Assembly: GCA_963714325.1 (NCBI GenBank)
Contig: CAVQOB010000012.1
Span: 1-64,000 of the forward strand
Length of the DNA stretch: 64,000 bases
From: CAVQOB01 sp963714325
GTDB taxonomy: Bacteria; Pseudomonadota; Alphaproteobacteria; Rhizobiales; Hyphomicrobiaceae
Direction of reading: 5' to 3'
Shown here: positions 9,291-17,026 of the stretch, in pieces
How the letters are laid out: every line of letters begins with the position of its first letter
Numbering within the stretch: position 1 is the first letter of the stretch
Position numbers and translations under genes: made by a program
Notes under the pieces: generated by a model
Database searches by the model: none
The model's input: the letters and a program-made list of their open reading frames with translations, nothing else
Told to the model about the DNA's origin: nothing

Positions 9291-9328
9291 TCCTAAATCT
9301 CTGCGGTCGGTGAAAGTCGCGGTTGGTT

Positions 9329-9718
9329 TCAGTCGGGATCGGGCTCTCGCGGCGCATCGGCGGTCGACGGTGCACCACCAATGGCAAGCTCGATGAGATT
9401 GGGCAACATGAAGATGCCGCCAAATCCGATGATGAAAAAACTTAACGAGGGTGCATCAGTGATCGCTGCAGCGAAGGTCACCCAACAAAAGAGCAGTGCA
9501 TAGTACCAAATGACGGAGACTGGATCGTCATCCGGCACGACCCGCAGCAGTTCATTGGGTAGTACGATAATCGCAGCCAAGCCCAGTGCGCCCCAAGCGA
9601 ACCACCCGAAGCCCCAGGGATGAAAAGCGAGTGAGATCGCCACAAAAACCGTCAGTGCAAGCGCCACAATCAGTAGCGTCGCTCTGCTGCGGCGAATTTC
9701 TATCTTTCGAAACTCCAT
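9329..9718 (-). CDS. Small integral membrane protein, four predicted helices
   Basis: A 129-residue protein with a short basic N-terminus (RKIEIRRSR), then four hydrophobic segments: LIVALALTVFVAISLAF, WFAWGALGLAAIIVLP, VIWYYALLFCWVTFAAAI and LSFFIIGFGGIFMLPNLI. The tail is acidic and Pro-rich. I recognise no family. Small membrane proteins can act as immunity proteins against pore-forming or periplasmic toxins, which would fit the neighbourhood, but that is inference. Confidence 0.55.
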   Translation of the reverse strand: MEFRKIEIRRSRATLLIVALALTVFVAISLAFHPWGFGWFAWGALGLAAIIVLPNELLRVVPDDDPVSVIWYYALLFCWVTFAAAITDAPSLSFFIIGFGGIFMLPNLIELAIGGAPSTADAPREPDPD

Positions 9719-9730
9719 GCCGGTGCTCCG

Positions 9731-9850
9731 TTAACACGCCCAATCGATACGCATCTGATCGAGATCGATCTGCGCCGTGCCGCCTCCAAAATTGAACCCA
9801 CCAACGGCCTCGGTGATACCGATGTAGTATGGGCTGAACGGTGGCGACGG
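9731..9850 (-). pseudogene. Orphan C-terminal copy of the 470-residue BamE-motif protein
   Basis: About 36 codons ending in TAA at 9731-9733 encode FSPYYIGITEAVGGFNFGGG and QIDLDQMRIDWAC. This closely copies the C-terminus of the gene at 10666-12078 (FSPFFIGLTEAVGGFNFGGG, QLDLDQVRIDWAC). A TGA lies just upstream in the same frame, so nothing longer can be made. It is the remnant of a tandem duplicate whose body has been lost. Confidence 0.7.
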
Positions 9851-9936
9851 CTGTCAACGCCCCCCATCCAATGGAGCGCAACGAGCCATTTTTTGATCCA
9901 TCTCATTCTATTCCCGCACTCTTTCGTGTTTGCGTC

Positions 9937-10642
9937 TCAAGTGGGTTGTCCGACCACATCGACATTCAGATCGTTGACGTCGAATCGTGTCGTCAGAGCA
10001 AAATCGCGCACGCACAATCGGCGGGCGAACGCGGTGAGCGCTCGTTCGGAAGGATGAGGGATATCGAGCCACCGGTTGCCAGACTTGCGCGCAGCCTCGA
10101 TGTCTCCAGGAGGCACAACGATATCCATGTCGATCGCCTGAGCCGCTGTCCCGCGATGCAGCATGGTCGCGTCGACAAATTTCGCCACCGTCTCGATTGC
10201 GAAAGTGTCCCCTTCGGCCGTTCCCGCAAGGCTAATGTGGAATTCTGCATTGCCGAGATATCGAAACCGCATCGATAAATCGTCGATTTGTTGCCATTGA
10301 CCGAAGTATGCTGCCGGGCGCATCAAGGTCGTAGAGGCGTCCGCCATCCGGATCAACCGGCTGATGGAATTCGAACTCAAGTTGATCGAGCTTGCGGAAG
10401 TCTCGGTCAGGTGGCGCGTCAACAGGCAAGATGATGCGGTCAATCAGTACTCCCGGCTCCACGCTATATGTCGATCCGTCGTCCGAACCTTGCATCAGAG
10501 GATGGCACACAATTTTCACGTCAAAGTTCAGCTCCTCTGACCACTTGTAGTCGAACCGCAGTGACAACTCCGCGATGGCGATCGTGCCCTCATAGGGACG
10601 TTGCCGGCACGTGGCGCGATAGTGAGTAGCGATTGTGGTCAT
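9937..10642 (-). pseudogene. Hypothetical island protein, single frameshift
   Basis: The ATG at 10642 opens a frame (TTIATHYRATCRQRPYEGT, then LNFDVKIVCHPLMQG) that stays open to about 10290. The natural continuation (LSMRFRYLGNAEFHISLAGT to NDLNVDVVGQPT, stop at 9937) is one frame away. The joined product would be about 235 residues, with alternating strands and no signal peptide. I do not recognise the family. It starts 23 bases after the end of the 470-residue gene, so it belongs to the same operon. A single indel could be real decay or a base-call error. Confidence 0.5.
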
Positions 10643-10665
10643 GCGATCTATCCGTACGATTTGTA

Positions 10666-12078
10666 TCAGCACGCCCAATCGATGCGCACCTGGTCGAGAT
10701 CGAGCTGCGCCGTGCCGCCGCCGAAGTTGAAGCCGCCAACAGCCTCGGTGAGGCCGATAAAGAACGGGCTGAAGGCAGGTGAGGGATGCGCTTGATAAGG
10801 CTTCATCGTGCCGCCAATGTGGGTTTCGGTAAACGCTTCGGCCCAAGGGTGCAGGGTCGGCAGGCCTTTCTCATCACGCGCCTCGCTCCAGATGCATTTG
10901 TAGCCTTGCGCGCTTTCTTGGTCGAACAGATCGCCTTCCGGCGGCGGCACACCCGCGTTGGGGTCATGATCGCGCACGATCCAGCGAAGGGCCCGATGCT
11001 CCTCAATTGTCTTTGCCGGCACGCCGCCGATCTCGCGGATGACGAAATATTGCTCGGGTGGGCCGTCGAAATTTGAGCCGAGTTCCCGCTTCACATACGC
11101 CGCGGCGGCGCCGATTTCAGTCCATATGGGCAGCAGGTGGCCCTGCAGCGTCTTGTTCGTGCGATGCAACGGCGGCTGACAAAGCGGTCCGTCGAATTCT
11201 GCGCGCGTCAACCAGACGACGGCGTAGAGTGCCCCGAGCTCGTCCTCGAATCGATACTCACGCGCATGACGGCCGGTGCGATGCTGCCAGACCGGCAACA
11301 GTTCGGGATCATCCGGCGCGCCGTCCGGTGCATCCCAAAGGGCCATGACCGCGGCACTTTCGGGAGCAAGATTGCCCGCCCAATCGCTATCAAAAACCGC
11401 GATTGCAACGAGGTCAGGACCTTTACAGCGATAGCCCTCCGGCAGCAGCAGCGTGAAGGCGTGCCGCATAGGGTGACCGGTCCGCGGATCGAGCGGCCAC
11501 TGCGCGGGCGTGATTCCCGGCGGCAAGCCAAAGCACCAGCCGTTATTGTCCGTCGATCCCCGGTCGGCGATGCGCGGCAAGATTTTCAACTCGTAGGCTT
11601 GCAAGCCGGGCACGCGCGTGTAGCGATTGCTCAGTTCGTCGATGGGATAGGCTGAGCCGGGGCGCTCAAACAGAACGGCAACCAAGATGTTCTTTTTGAA
11701 GCGAAGACTGACAATGTCGCCGTCCAGCCGCGTGACTTTATAGGCGTCGATTTCGTACTTTGTGGAACTCTCTGCGGCATCAGCTTCCATCTCAGGATAG
11801 ACGGCCTGCGTAGCGTCAAGCGACATGCCGATCGCCACATCGCCGATGGCGACGCCTGTCGGAAACTTGCCATAGTAGCCGAGCGAGCCGAGTGTCCCGT
11901 CAGTCGTGATGCGGGCCATGAATGGCAAATCTGGGCCGACACCGTCGCCCCACACCTTGTATGCGTAACGGCCTTTGTCTCTTGGCCCCGGCGGGGACCA
12001 CTCATCGCCCATGACCCGCGCGAGCGCATCGACTGGCATCCCGAGCCGGAGTTTGCCCAGTTCGCGCGCTTCATTCAT
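10666..12078 (-). CDS. 470-residue protein with two BamE-like motifs, type VI-associated family
   Basis: The N-terminus carries LGKLRLGMPVDALARVMG and, about 80 residues on, VAIGMSLDATQAVYPEME. Both resemble the short-loop motif of BamE/SmpA-like folds. The second half reads NNGWCFGLPPGITPAQWPLD, HAFTLLLPEGYRCKGPDLVA and ends FSPFFIGLTEAVGGFNFGGG, a pattern I know from uncharacterised proteins beside type VI effector genes in gammaproteobacteria. No signal peptide is present. Its start overlaps the stop of the upstream TPR gene by 4 bp (ATGA), implying translational coupling. A broken copy of its C-terminus lies at 9731. Its role as effector accessory or immunity protein is unproven. Confidence 0.6.
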   Translation of the reverse strand: MNEARELGKLRLGMPVDALARVMGDEWSPPGPRDKGRYAYKVWGDGVGPDLPFMARITTDGTLGSLGYYGKFPTGVAIGDVAIGMSLDATQAVYPEMEADAAESSTKYEIDAYKVTRLDGDIVSLRFKKNILVAVLFERPGSAYPIDELSNRYTRVPGLQAYELKILPRIADRGSTDNNGWCFGLPPGITPAQWPLDPRTGHPMRHAFTLLLPEGYRCKGPDLVAIAVFDSDWAGNLAPESAAVMALWDAPDGAPDDPELLPVWQHRTGRHAREYRFEDELGALYAVVWLTRAEFDGPLCQPPLHRTNKTLQGHLLPIWTEIGAAAAYVKRELGSNFDGPPEQYFVIREIGGVPAKTIEEHRALRWIVRDHDPNAGVPPPEGDLFDQESAQGYKCIWSEARDEKGLPTLHPWAEAFTETHIGGTMKPYQAHPSPAFSPFFIGLTEAVGGFNFGGGTAQLDLDQVRIDWAC

Positions 12079-13064
12079 GGTTTGCCGCCAGACTTGATCT
12101 TGTCCTCGAGAATTCGCAGGTCCTCGATGGCTTCCTCGGTGAGCTCCTTACGATTGGTCTTTTTTAGGAGAGCGATCCGCTCCTGCATGAAGCGCCGAGC
12201 GTCCTGATCGCGGCCGGTCTCGAACGCGAGAACACCCAGTTGGAACAACAGATCCTGCTCGTTCCATACCTTACGTTCCACGCGCGCCATCGCCAGCGCC
12301 CTGACGAGATAAGGTTCTGCGTCTTGTTTGCGTCCCAGCGCGTGCAAATTTTGCGCGATGTTGGTGACCACTGATCGCAGTAAAGGATTTTCGGCTCCGT
12401 GAACGCGCTCGCCACCGGTAAGGACCTCAAGATTGTTGTCGAGGGCTTCCTGATATCTGCCCGCCTCATGCAGAACGAAGCCGAGTTCTTGCCGCGTACC
12501 CAACCGGTGATCCTCAGTGAAAACTGGGGTCGCTGCCATGTGGCGATCCGCGATGCGATAGTTGTCGGCGGCGGCTGCGTAGTCCCCACTGAGTTGGAGA
12601 TGCTCCGCGAGTAGATGATAGGACCTCGCCAGCCGCTCGGCCGATAGCGGCGTATTTCCCTTGATTTCGAGCGCTGGCTTCAGCGCGGCGACAACATTCT
12701 TGGCGTCGCCACCCTTGCTTTCGACCAAGCCTATCATGAGAAGTGAGTCGCGCTGAGCATCCGGCAAGTCACGCTTTTTGCCATCGGCGACAAGGGTGTG
12801 AAGTTCGGCCAGAACCTCAGAGCGGCTGAACACCGCATTTCGATCATAGACCTTGGCACGCATCTTCTCGACGCGCTCGATGAGGTCCTCCTTCGAGTTC
12901 GGTGCTACGACACGTTGCTCCCTCGTGGATGCGACCTGGGCCCATGTGTCCCGAACGCCGAGGCCGACACACAGCAAGCAGGACGCCACCAGCGTCCCGA
13001 GGATGCCAGACAATCGGCGCAATCGCTTCCGGTTTCGCGTTCGACGCATCAACATGTACTCCAT
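12075..13064 (-). CDS. Exported TPR-repeat protein
   Basis: A 329-residue protein with a basic start (RRTRNRKRLRR), a hydrophobic segment (LSGILGTLVASCLLCVGLGV) and then several tetratricopeptide-like units, for example SYHLLAEHLQLSGDYAAAAD, LGFVLHEAGRYQEALDNN and IAQNLHALGRKQDAEPYL. It is probably exported or membrane-anchored with a periplasmic TPR domain. The stop overlaps the start of the 470-residue protein, so the two are likely made together and may interact. No enzymatic motif is visible. TPR modules generally mediate protein contacts. Confidence 0.65.
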   Translation of the reverse strand: MEYMLMRRTRNRKRLRRLSGILGTLVASCLLCVGLGVRDTWAQVASTREQRVVAPNSKEDLIERVEKMRAKVYDRNAVFSRSEVLAELHTLVADGKKRDLPDAQRDSLLMIGLVESKGGDAKNVVAALKPALEIKGNTPLSAERLARSYHLLAEHLQLSGDYAAAADNYRIADRHMAATPVFTEDHRLGTRQELGFVLHEAGRYQEALDNNLEVLTGGERVHGAENPLLRSVVTNIAQNLHALGRKQDAEPYLVRALAMARVERKVWNEQDLLFQLGVLAFETGRDQDARRFMQERIALLKKTNRKELTEEAIEDLRILEDKIKSGGKP

Positions 13065-13122
13065 GCTCTACAAGTCTTGTTGTCTTTGCCCTTCGGTCCG
13101 GGCCGTCATTGCAACATTGCGC

Positions 13123-13593
13123 TCATTCCTTCCACCGCTTCAGAACCGCTGTCTCGGGTTTCGCCGACGCAGGCCAAGCATGCAGGGCATAGCGGTCCTC
13201 GCCATCCAAGCGTTCGATCGGCTCTATCCTGCCGAGGCCGAAGGAGAGGAACACGAAGCCGACGAGCCCTTTCGGCATGTTAAACGCAAAGGCGTCTGGC
13301 AAATAACTCGTCAATCCGCATAACTTGAGCGTACCACTCGTGCACGCGATGCCGCCCTGAACCGCGTGATCAGCCGGCGCGATCACAGCATCCACATCAG
13401 GCGGGCCTGGATGAACGACGACTTCGACCGGCACATCCATATTGCGCCCTGTTCCAAACACGGTCGTATGCGGGAGGACAATGATCCGATCGTCCAAGGT
13501 CTGATCGTTCCAGGAGTCCGACCAGTCTTCCAGATGCTCGGGATCGCAGAGATAGATCTGGTGGTAGTCGGCGAAGAGTTGCAGCGTGGTCAT
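13123..13593 (-). CDS. Hypothetical protein, possibly ComJ-like immunity fold
   Basis: A 156-residue protein with no signal peptide. It opens LQLFADYHQIYLCDPEHLED and continues WNDQTLDDRIIVLPHTTVFG, GTGRNMDVPVEVVVHPGPPD and ADHAVQGGIACTSG. The order of an aromatic first strand, a W-x-D/N segment and a later glycine-rich strand recalls ComJ, the inhibitor of the Bacillus nuclease NucA, but the resemblance is weak and from memory. It lies between two exported-protein genes on the same strand. Confidence 0.4.
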   Translation of the reverse strand: MTTLQLFADYHQIYLCDPEHLEDWSDSWNDQTLDDRIIVLPHTTVFGTGRNMDVPVEVVVHPGPPDVDAVIAPADHAVQGGIACTSGTLKLCGLTSYLPDAFAFNMPKGLVGFVFLSFGLGRIEPIERLDGEDRYALHAWPASAKPETAVLKRWKE

Positions 13594-13627
13594 AGGGGGC
13601 GAACTCGATTTTTACACTTCCACGGTG

Positions 13628-14083
13628 TCAGCGCGTCTTCTCCCAACCCGGGCAAGTGTCATCGTTAGAAAATAGAAACTTGGTGCTGGATTGACAGACA
13701 AACTTGACCGACCTTGGCGAGCCAGACATGCCGCCACCGCGACGGGGACCATAGAATGGATAGTAGTATTGCTTGGCGTCGGGTTGAACGCGATCCATTG
13801 GCGGATAGGTGTGTCTCCGCGCAAAATGCTGCGCGCCAATGTCATGACGTTTCGCATCGATTAAGTAATGCGTTGACGTTTTGCCATCCTTGGTTTGCAC
13901 GAACAGACCGTGCTCCGTTCGGACAGCGACGACGCGGCCGTCGGTCAGTGAAAGCAGGTTGCACACCGACACATCGGTCGGTGCTGCCAGGGATGCGAGC
14001 AAGCGATCCAGGCAGTCGGTGTAGGCATGCGCAGCGCTATGCGTCGCCGCCAGCACGGCGACTGACAACCAGAGCCGCAGCAT
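13628..14083 (-). CDS. Small secreted protein of unknown function
   Basis: Starting at 14083 gives a clean signal peptide (LRLWLSVAVLAATHSAAHA) followed by a mature part of about 132 residues with four Cys (near YTDCLDRLL, VSVCNLLSL, KFVCQSS and DDTCPGW) that could form two disulfides. A more upstream ATG at 14185 would bury the signal sequence, so I prefer 14083. A Tyr/Pro-rich middle (QYYYPFYGPRRGGG) precedes the last Cys pair. No family is recognised. Confidence 0.5.
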   Translation of the reverse strand: MLRLWLSVAVLAATHSAAHAYTDCLDRLLASLAAPTDVSVCNLLSLTDGRVVAVRTEHGLFVQTKDGKTSTHYLIDAKRHDIGAQHFARRHTYPPMDRVQPDAKQYYYPFYGPRRGGGMSGSPRSVKFVCQSSTKFLFSNDDTCPGWEKTR

Positions 14084-14111
14084 GCCGCTTCGTGTGGACG
14101 CTTTGGATGTA

Positions 14112-14894
14112 TCACCCACGTGCTGCACCTCTTTCAATCTTCTGATGGCTTGGAATGGCGTTCCAGATGGCAGTCGCGATGTCATCGAATGTGAGGTCGG
14201 GAGCCGACACGTCGCGACCGATGGCCCGGCGCAGCATCGTGCGCACGAGAGGCGGATAGAAATGGCGCAGGTCGAGCTGTAGGTTTGCGTGTGTCAGCGT
14301 CGCGCCACGCTCGCCCAACGTCCTGACGGCATCCAACACTGCCTCGTCGACGGCGCGCAGATCGAAATTGAGCTCATTGTTGAGCGAGCGGTCGTAGATC
14401 TCATAGCGCTCCTTGGCGCCATGGGGTTGCTCCCACAGCGCATCCGACAGAATGCCATTCAAATCGCCACGCGTCAGCGGAAGCGTCAGGCGCCGGAACG
14501 TGAGGCCATCTGGCCCGGCGTCGTCACAGGCGATGTCGAATTCTTTTCCGTCAGGTCCGCAGGCGATGAAGGCTGTGACTGCAGCTGTACGCTCATCGGG
14601 CCAGGCGACCAAAATGCGCAAGTGCTCTGCAAATTTGCGTGCAATGGCATGATAGTCGCCGTTGGTGCGGCCATCGAGAGCGACCTTAAATGCGACGTCG
14701 CCGCCCGAGTATTCATGGATGACAGCCCATGAGTCGTGCTCAAGAATAGTGATGCCTGTCTCATCAGGGTCGTCTGGAAGTTTGATTGCGAAACGCTCAA
14801 TGTCAGCGATGGTCTCGACGGCGCGGACGACGTCATCAAGATCGGGGCCGCGCGCGATCAGCAAATCGATGCCGGCCAGAGCGCGCGAGATCAT
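14112..14894 (-). CDS. Hypothetical immunity-context protein, paralog of the one at 21.1 kb
   Basis: A 260-residue soluble protein beginning ISRALAGIDLLIARGPDLDD, then KLPDDPDETGITIL, WAVIHEYSGGDVAFKVALD and LRILVAWPDERTAAVTAFI. The same order of motifs appears in the protein at 21122 (LIGRGPSL, KSPDDPDEVATTI, WAVIHRYEDGDFGHKVAFD, CVAWPDESTLSATASI). The C-terminal third has YEIYDRSLNNELNFDLRA. Its stop-to-start junction with the SUKH gene upstream is a 4-bp overlap (14894/14891). The family is unknown to me. The context of paired SUKH and repeated paralogs suggests immunity. Confidence 0.55.
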   Translation of the reverse strand: MISRALAGIDLLIARGPDLDDVVRAVETIADIERFAIKLPDDPDETGITILEHDSWAVIHEYSGGDVAFKVALDGRTNGDYHAIARKFAEHLRILVAWPDERTAAVTAFIACGPDGKEFDIACDDAGPDGLTFRRLTLPLTRGDLNGILSDALWEQPHGAKERYEIYDRSLNNELNFDLRAVDEAVLDAVRTLGERGATLTHANLQLDLRHFYPPLVRTMLRRAIGRDVSAPDLTFDDIATAIWNAIPSHQKIERGAARG

Positions 14895-15430
14895 TGCTTT
14901 GCGGCTCCATCGTCGTTACTCGGCGACTCCAGATCCTCGGGCACCGGGTCGACGACGATCGCAGTGAACTCGCGCTCATTGAACCGATCCGTCAGTATGC
15001 CTGAACTGCAGCACCACTCGATGGCCTCTGGCAAGCTCGGGCCTATTGCGAAAATGCCCTCGCTGTCGCGCGGCAGTACGAAGATATTGCAAGGCAGGTG
15101 CGGATGAAAGATCAACTCATCGCCATTGACAGTGTCTGCAAACACGATGCTCTCCAACACCTTATCCTTCGACAAGACAGACACGCCGCGATCCCAAAAC
15201 CAATATTCCGCAATTCGAGCGCGCCATTCGGCAAGTTCCCTTGCGACGCGTTGAGGCGGATAGACACGAATGAAGCTGCCTCCGAGTACTCCCTCCCCGA
15301 ACATCTCCATGTACTCAGTATATCCGTGCGGAAATCGCACGCCGAGTTGCCGTTCAGCATCCTCGACCGCTTCCCGTGGGATCGGACGGCAATCTCCCCG
15401 GACCTCGACATCCTGGTACATGATCGTCAT
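14891..15430 (-). CDS. SMI1/KNR4 (SUKH) family protein
   Basis: A 179-residue single-domain SUKH protein. IPREAVEDAERQLGVRFPHG is the diagnostic opening, followed by EYMEMFGEGVLGGSFIRVYP, a central acidic strand with GDELIFHP, and FAIGPSLPEAIEWCCSSG as the closing helix. SUKH proteins bind and neutralise toxin domains in the producing cell's cytosol. It overlaps both neighbours by 4 bp (15430/15427 and 14894/14891), so three proteins are translated in tandem. The gene upstream is short and adjacent to an insertion sequence, so the original partner toxin may have been lost there. Confidence 0.75.
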   Translation of the reverse strand: MTIMYQDVEVRGDCRPIPREAVEDAERQLGVRFPHGYTEYMEMFGEGVLGGSFIRVYPPQRVARELAEWRARIAEYWFWDRGVSVLSKDKVLESIVFADTVNGDELIFHPHLPCNIFVLPRDSEGIFAIGPSLPEAIEWCCSSGILTDRFNEREFTAIVVDPVPEDLESPSNDDGAAKQ

Positions 15431-15684
15431 TGCTGCCGCCCCGTCTTATCTCTGATCCAATCGGAGAACGTGCGGCGCACTGTTGGATCGCCCTTGGCCA
15501 CAGAATCGATCGCCGCGAAGACGCTTTTGAGCTCGATGGCTTTCTCGATGATGTCGCGTCGCGCGAGGGCTGGAAGCTCATCGGCATAATAATATGCCTC
15601 CTCGCTATTCCGAGTGGGTTGAGCGGTCGGATGGCGGCTTGATCCTGATGGCAGAGCGTCGCTGACGGGGCGGGCGGCGGTCAA
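15427..15684 (-). CDS. Short protein next to the ISL3 element, possibly a truncated C-terminus
   Basis: An 85-residue frame whose first 25 residues are low complexity and whose remainder is convincing (EEAYYYADELPALARRDIIE, then KGDPTVRRTFSDWIRDKTG). It ends in a 4-bp overlap with the SUKH gene, so it is translated. The insertion sequence begins about 16 bases upstream of its first ATG, so it may be the C-terminal stub of a longer protein. A toxin C-terminus directly before its SUKH partner would fit, but I see no catalytic motif. Confidence 0.45.
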   Translation of the reverse strand: MTAARPVSDALPSGSSRHPTAQPTRNSEEAYYYADELPALARRDIIEKAIELKSVFAAIDSVAKGDPTVRRTFSDWIRDKTGRQQ

Positions 15685-15700
15685 GGTCGCGCTCTTCAGC

Positions 15701-17026
15701 GCGCCCCACTTCCTTCAAGTGGGGCTTGGCCTTGAGGGCCGGCCGAACCGTTGGCACACTACGAGCCAGGATCGATCCTCAACCCCGGCTCCGACAATGC
15801 GCGACACACAGCTCCTGCAACTGGCTCTCAGCATCAACTCGCCGTGGTTCGTCGCGGCGTCCAACTTCGACGCGGAGAAGAAGCGGCTCGACATCGAGGT
15901 CGACTTCAAGGCCGGCGCGCGTTTCTCCTGCCCTGACTGCAAAGGTGCGGATTGCCCGGTCCACGACACGACCAAGAAGACGTGGCGGCATCTCGACTTC
16001 TTCCAGCATCAGGCGTTCCTGCACGCGCGTACGCCGCGCATCAATTGTACCACGTGTGGCGTCAAGCAGATCGACGTGCCGTGGGCGCGCAAGGGCTCCG
16101 GCTTCTCGCTGCTGTTCGAGGCGCTGGCGATGACGCTGATCATGCACATGCCGGTCGCGGCCGCAGCACGCATTCTCGGCGAGCACGACACCAAGCTTTG
16201 GCGCGTCGTGCATCACTACGTCGAAGCAGCAGTCGACGAGATGGATCTCTCCGCTTTGCGGCGTGTCTGCATTGACGAAACCGCCGCAAAACGCGGGCAC
16301 AACTACATCACGCTGTTCGTGGACATCGACGCGCGCAAGGTCGTCTACGTTGCGGAGGGGCGCGGCGCCAAGACCATTGAGCAGTTTGCGGATCATGTCG
16401 ATGATCACAACGCCGATGCCTCGCGCATCAAGGAGGTTTGCATCGATATGAGCGGCGCCTATATCGCAGGCGTTACAGAAAACCTCACCGAGGCCGAGAT
16501 CACCTTCGATCGCTTCCACGTCATGAAGCTGATCGGCGACGCCGTCGACAAGGTGCGCCGTATCGAGACGAAAAGCCGACCCGAACTGAAGGGCAGCCGC
16601 TATCTCTGGCTCAAGAACGACGCGAACTTGTCAGCGGCGCAAAAGGCCGAGCGCGGATCGCTCGCCAAGGCCAATCTCAAAACGGGCCGCGCCTGGGCCA
16701 TGCGCCTCGCCTTCCAGGACATCTACAAGGAACCGAGCCGCCGGTGGGCCGAGTTCATGTTCGACCGCTGGTGCTCATGGGCAAAGCGCTCGCGGCTCGA
16801 GCCGATGAAGCAGGTCGCGACGACATTGATGCGCCATGCCGACGGCATTCTCGCGTGGTTCGACAGCCGCATCGCCAACGGCCTCATCGAGGGCATCAAC
16901 TCACTTGTGCAAGCGGCCAAAGCGAAGGCGCGCGGCTACCGCACGCTGCGCAACCTCACGGCCGTAACCTACCTCGTCGCCGGAAAACTCCAGCTCAAGC
17001 TACCCACTTGAAACAGCGGGGAGCCA
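15701..17026 (+). mobile_element. ISL3-family insertion sequence
   Basis: An element of about 1.33 kb with a single transposase gene. The ends share TTCAAGTGGG and a C-rich outer part: the left end reads inward GCGCCCCACTTCC then TTCAAGTGGG (15701-15723), and the right end, read inward on the other strand, GGCTCCCCGCTGT then TTCAAGTGGG (about 17025-17003). The match is imperfect, and I could not identify an 8-bp target duplication. The right end cuts a WD40 gene: its last few codons before the stop come from the element. Confidence 0.7.
15797..17011 (+). CDS. ISL3-family transposase
   Basis: About 404 residues from ATG at 15797 (an in-frame ATG at 15719 lies in the terminal repeat and is unlikely). 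The N-terminal zinc-ribbon region has FSCPDCKGADCPVHD and INCTTCGVKQ, four Cys pairs typical of ISL3 transposases. The DDE-type core follows: VCIDETAAKRGHNYITLFVD carries the first Asp, VCIDMSGAYIAGV the second, and FDSRIANGLIEGINS the Glu in the helix. AKARGYRTLRNL closes the domain. The frame is intact, so the element may be active. Confidence 0.9.
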   Translation: MRDTQLLQLALSINSPWFVAASNFDAEKKRLDIEVDFKAGARFSCPDCKGADCPVHDTTKKTWRHLDFFQHQAFLHARTPRINCTTCGVKQIDVPWARKGSGFSLLFEALAMTLIMHMPVAAAARILGEHDTKLWRVVHHYVEAAVDEMDLSALRRVCIDETAAKRGHNYITLFVDIDARKVVYVAEGRGAKTIEQFADHVDDHNADASRIKEVCIDMSGAYIAGVTENLTEAEITFDRFHVMKLIGDAVDKVRRIETKSRPELKGSRYLWLKNDANLSAAQKAERGSLAKANLKTGRAWAMRLAFQDIYKEPSRRWAEFMFDRWCSWAKRSRLEPMKQVATTLMRHADGILAWFDSRIANGLIEGINSLVQAAKAKARGYRTLRNLTAVTYLVAGKLQLKLPT

